This document shows, one piece after another, positions 31,095 to 31,194 of a stretch of 31,194 nucleotides of DNA; positions within the stretch are counted from its first letter, which is position 1, and every line of letters starts with the position of its first letter. Both the position numbers and the translations under genes were made by a program. The notes under the pieces are model-generated. The model did not search any database. It was not told where the DNA came from and saw only the letters and a list, made by a program, of their open reading frames with translations. Origin of the DNA: Strongylocentrotus pallidus (lineage: Eukaryota; Echinodermata; Echinoidea; Camarodonta; Strongylocentrotidae); assembly GCA_030265145.1 (NCBI GenBank), contig JARBES010000129.1, forward strand, positions 5,983,705-6,014,898. The letters are read 5' to 3'.

Positions 31095-31194
31095 AAGTAA
31101 AGTCAAATGGATCGTGTTTCTTACCTTAAAAGCTCCTTTAGTTGTGCTGTTTAGAATGGGCGATGTGGATCTCATTCCTTCCTTGGCAATCATT
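17103..31194 (-). CDS. EF-hand protein with repeated HFxxG motifs, copy B (5' end at window edge)
   Basis: Twenty-one exons, 5' to 3': 31194-31125, 28320-28270, 28007-27996, 27171-27067, 26706-26668, 26216-26142, 25732-25617, 25137-24953, 24638-24509, 23991-23866, 23419-23268, 22913-22729, 22195-22088, 21875-21777, 21310-21202, 20676-20286, 19832-19746, 19298-19137, 18471-18331, 17724-17630, 17164-17103. Exons 2-21 equal copy A in length and phase. From the first ATG (31193) the frame gives 832 residues, but earlier exons may exist. Domains: HFxxG motifs near residues 48, 147, 413 and 604 with a weaker one near 481; EF-hand loops near 300-311, 336-347, 700-711 and 736-747, none with Glu at position 12. 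The two EF pairs look like an internal duplication (DPxRxGxxSK then DGxxDY). No signal peptide or membrane segment is seen, so it is probably cytosolic. A cilium or sperm-tail role is an inference from the style of the motifs. The 11 amino-acid differences from copy A are scattered and mild. Confidence 0.87.
17630..17724 (-). CDS. Copy B exon 20
   Basis: 95 nt, (S)HTDAQLLTIQHMNRKPIAP onward. The CAA to CAG change is silent. A plus-strand open frame over it is a shadow. Confidence 0.88.
18331..18471 (-). CDS. Copy B exon 19, EF loop 4
   Basis: 141 nt, (R)CDRIGDGSVDYDQF onward; same protein as copy A. Confidence 0.93.
19137..19298 (-). CDS. Copy B exon 18, EF loop 3
   Basis: 162 nt, loop DPERTGRLSKAQ; consensus GTAAG donor in place of copy A's GTATG. 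Only silent differences. Confidence 0.93.
19746..19832 (-). CDS. Copy B exon 17
   Basis: 87 nt, (S)ENTQDLKQDPMRPTVF onward; appears identical to copy A. Confidence 0.9.
20286..20676 (-). CDS. Copy B exon 16
   Basis: 391 nt; six base differences from copy A by eye, one amino-acid change (IPSASE). Contains RVHFKFGNDG. Confidence 0.94.
21202..21310 (-). CDS. Copy B exon 15
   Basis: 109 nt, MDLREMESLRNKRRHN onward; same protein as copy A. Confidence 0.9.
21617..21730 (+). pseudogene. Inverted relic of exon 7, copy B
   Basis: The plus strand reads ILNNVQAISRSRNEMRRQNA then KDLMSTHL, matching exon 7 in reverse orientation. Closer to exon 7 at EMRR than the copy A relic, so the two relics have drifted separately from a common ancestor. 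Confidence 0.75.
21777..21875 (-). CDS. Copy B exon 14
   Basis: 99 nt, VMHKTSDGGFEKSTKQ onward; GP to DG compared with copy A. Confidence 0.9.
22088..22195 (-). CDS. Copy B exon 13
   Basis: 108 nt, FGTDQDPAASIYNKDYIKER onward. Its acceptor is fed by an inserted (TTA)n tail rather than the ancestral tract (see 22200-22351). Confidence 0.9.
22200..22351 (-). mobile_element. ATT-tailed SINE-like insertion beside the exon 13 acceptor, copy B only
   Basis: About 152 bp absent from copy A, placed four bases before the exon. In gene direction it begins gtttggcgttcaacaat, has a tRNA-like patch (tggcgctgctcagtggctgc) and ends in seven ATT units that now precede the ACAG acceptor. SINE-like by size, orientation and tail; the box A/B assignment is weak and no clear target duplication is seen. 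The frame continues open from the exon back into its 3' half. Confidence 0.6.
22729..22913 (-). CDS. Copy B exon 12
   Basis: 185 nt, (A)WKLGDEAQRAQGTEAAEPN onward; three amino-acid differences from copy A; same weak GTACAT donor. Confidence 0.88.
23056..23126. repeat. 71-bp foldback element, copy B
   Basis: Ends ggagggtgtttcatcaa and ttgatgaaaaacccct. The inner arm pairs as CATCAA with TTGATG, while copy A has a mismatch there. Confidence 0.55.
23268..23419 (-). CDS. Copy B exon 11, EF-hand pair 1
   Basis: 152 nt, (R)IGCVSKEVLRRV onward; V to I compared with copy A; loop 2 HHGKDGTIDYED unchanged. Confidence 0.92.
23866..23991 (-). CDS. Copy B exon 10, start of EF-hand pair 1
   Basis: 126 nt, (R)SQLIEEGAALLPPIP onward; one T to A change. 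Confidence 0.92.
24509..24638 (-). CDS. Copy B exon 9
   Basis: 130 nt, (R)PRPGKTTFSHDYNAK onward; same protein as copy A; donor GTAAA. Confidence 0.92.
24953..25137 (-). CDS. Copy B exon 8
   Basis: 185 nt, (H)YDSETVDSFHKNISM onward, ending FRTGDYNVT; two amino-acid differences from copy A. Confidence 0.92.
25399..25433. repeat. 35-bp AT palindrome, copy B only
   Basis: Arms cataattataatt (25399-25411) and aattataattatg (25421-25433) are exact reverse complements across a 9-nt centre. Copy A has unrelated sequence here. Confidence 0.8.
25617..25732 (-). CDS. Copy B exon 7
   Basis: 116 nt, TLHNLDNDPAVSQSRNEM onward; only silent differences from copy A. Confidence 0.92.
25915..25925. repeat. 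G11 homopolymer in intron
   Basis: Same intron position as the G-rich run at 11691. Confidence 0.85.
26142..26216 (-). CDS. Copy B exon 6
   Basis: 75 nt, DMNPRYWRDGKFGQSLYDSD onward; only silent differences. Confidence 0.9.
26219..26232. promoter_or_regulatory. X-box-like (RFX) motif, copy B
   Basis: GTTACCATGGAAAT, identical to the copy A site at 12012-12025 and again next to the exon 6 acceptor. Confidence 0.3.
26668..26706 (-). CDS. Copy B exon 5
   Basis: 39 nt, LPAVKPEDKINLP. Confidence 0.88.
27067..27171 (-). CDS. Copy B exon 4
   Basis: 105 nt, NQTHFEFRGEAAPVDEK onward; six silent differences from copy A. Confidence 0.92.
27691..27890. repeat. Minisatellite, copy B (two units)
   Basis: Units marked by gtcttgaaa begin near 27689 and 27843, about 154 bp apart; one unit fewer than copy A. 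Confidence 0.7.
27996..28007 (-). CDS. Copy B exon 3, 12-nt microexon
   Basis: Encodes KILQ, phase 0, with pyrimidine tract ending ctttcttcgtcgattgcag and donor gtaatt. Confidence 0.7.
28270..28320 (-). CDS. Copy B exon 2
   Basis: 51 nt, GTQPDRSVGFTWDSGQQ; identical to copy A. Confidence 0.9.
28394..28647 (+). mobile_element. 5'-truncated LINE 3' end with 12-bp target duplication, copy B only
   Basis: A 254-bp insertion flanked by atgatacccctc at 28382-28393 and 28648-28659; copy A has the empty site near 14429. One frame reads KKLNYFGHIVRRSEGIEKQI; after a frameshift another reads GERVAWRALVKATAALYSAT and stops. These match the C-terminal style of LINE reverse transcriptase proteins (a K-L-x-x-F/L-G-H block followed by an R-x-x-W-R block). 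The 3' end is a short TGA/ATG-rich tail. Clade not decided. It is a dead 5'-truncated copy inserted after the two blocks diverged. Confidence 0.78.
29075..29088. repeat. G14 homopolymer
   Basis: Fourteen G following a T-rich run, close to where the similarity between the blocks ends. Confidence 0.9.
30005..30018. promoter_or_regulatory. X-box-like (RFX) motif in intron 1
   Basis: GTTGCCATAGAAAT fits GTNRCC-NN-RGYAAC at 12 of 14 positions. It lies about 1.1 kb downstream of exon 1. RFX factors drive cilium genes, which would fit the suspected role, but the second half-site is imperfect. Confidence 0.3.
31061..31088. repeat. (AT)n microsatellite
   Basis: About 14 AT units shortly before the exon 1 donor. 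Confidence 0.95.
31125..31194 (-). CDS. Copy B exon 1 or an early exon, cut by the window edge
   Basis: 70 nt visible, reading MIAKEGMRSTSPILNSTTKG then AFK, followed by GTAAG; phase 0 fits exon 2. The ATG at 31193-31191 could be the start, but the reading frame touches the window edge and may extend further. No counterpart exists in the left block. Confidence 0.75.

Larger units (their letters stand above)
28321..31124. other. Intron 1 of the EF-hand gene
   Basis: About 2.8 kb between exon 2 and exon 1. Holds the LINE fragment, a G14 run (29075-29088), an X-box-like site and an AT microsatellite. Short open frames (29127-29330 minus, 29551-29775 plus, 30582-30764 minus) show no recognisable protein and lie largely outside the duplicated block, so they cannot be tested by comparison here. 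Confidence 0.65.

Noticed and set aside
1-31194. CRISPR arrays, operons, tRNA or rRNA genes
   Set aside because: No regular direct repeats with unique spacers, no bacterial gene layout, and no convincing cloverleaf or rRNA sequence; the window is spliced eukaryotic DNA.
17103-31194. Firm naming of the EF-hand gene as EFHB (CFAP21)
   Set aside because: Length from the first ATG (832) is close to what I recall for EFHB, and cilium-like features fit, but the EF-hand placement does not clearly agree and I could not run a search, so no symbol is given.

Overview
This is a eukaryotic, intron-rich, AT-rich stretch from a metazoan. Marine invertebrate tail-type SINE sequence, a LINE 3' end and highly diverged near-duplicate sequence suggest a marine deuterostome, perhaps an echinoderm; that is an inference from style, not a species match.

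Layout. (1) 292-579, plus strand: the last coding exon of a class A (rhodopsin-type) GPCR, with TM6, TM7 and a short tail. (2) 2834-14364, minus strand: 20 exons ('copy A') of a large protein with two pairs of degenerate EF-hands and a recurring HFxxG motif; it runs tail-to-tail with the GPCR. (3) 14804-14903: an assembly gap of exactly 100 N. (4) 17103-31194, minus strand: the same 20 exons again ('copy B'), plus one more 5' exon (31125-31194) cut by the window edge. I assembled the exons by hand from splice sites, phase and conservation. Every exon has the same length in both copies, the 20 shared exons sum to 2430 nt (809 codons plus stop), and no exon is broken. I count 11 amino-acid differences against dozens of silent ones.

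The two copies are one 14-kb block shown twice: 620-14803 matches 14904-about 29047, and the similarity runs to both edges of the N gap. The GPCR exon occurs only at the left and exon 1 only at the right. This is what results when two contigs carrying different haplotypes of one locus are scaffolded end to end. A real tandem duplication with its junction hidden in the gap is the alternative. The copies differ by a 5'-truncated LINE (B only), an ATT-tailed insertion touching a splice acceptor (B only), a second ATT-tailed SINE-like tail (A only), and differing minisatellite lengths.

Other structure: a 12-nt in-frame microexon kept in both copies; an old, inverted, partial copy of one of the gene's own exons inside a downstream intron, also in both; a short foldback element; and RFX X-box-like sites. 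I found no CRISPR, no RNA genes and no clear new multi-gene system.
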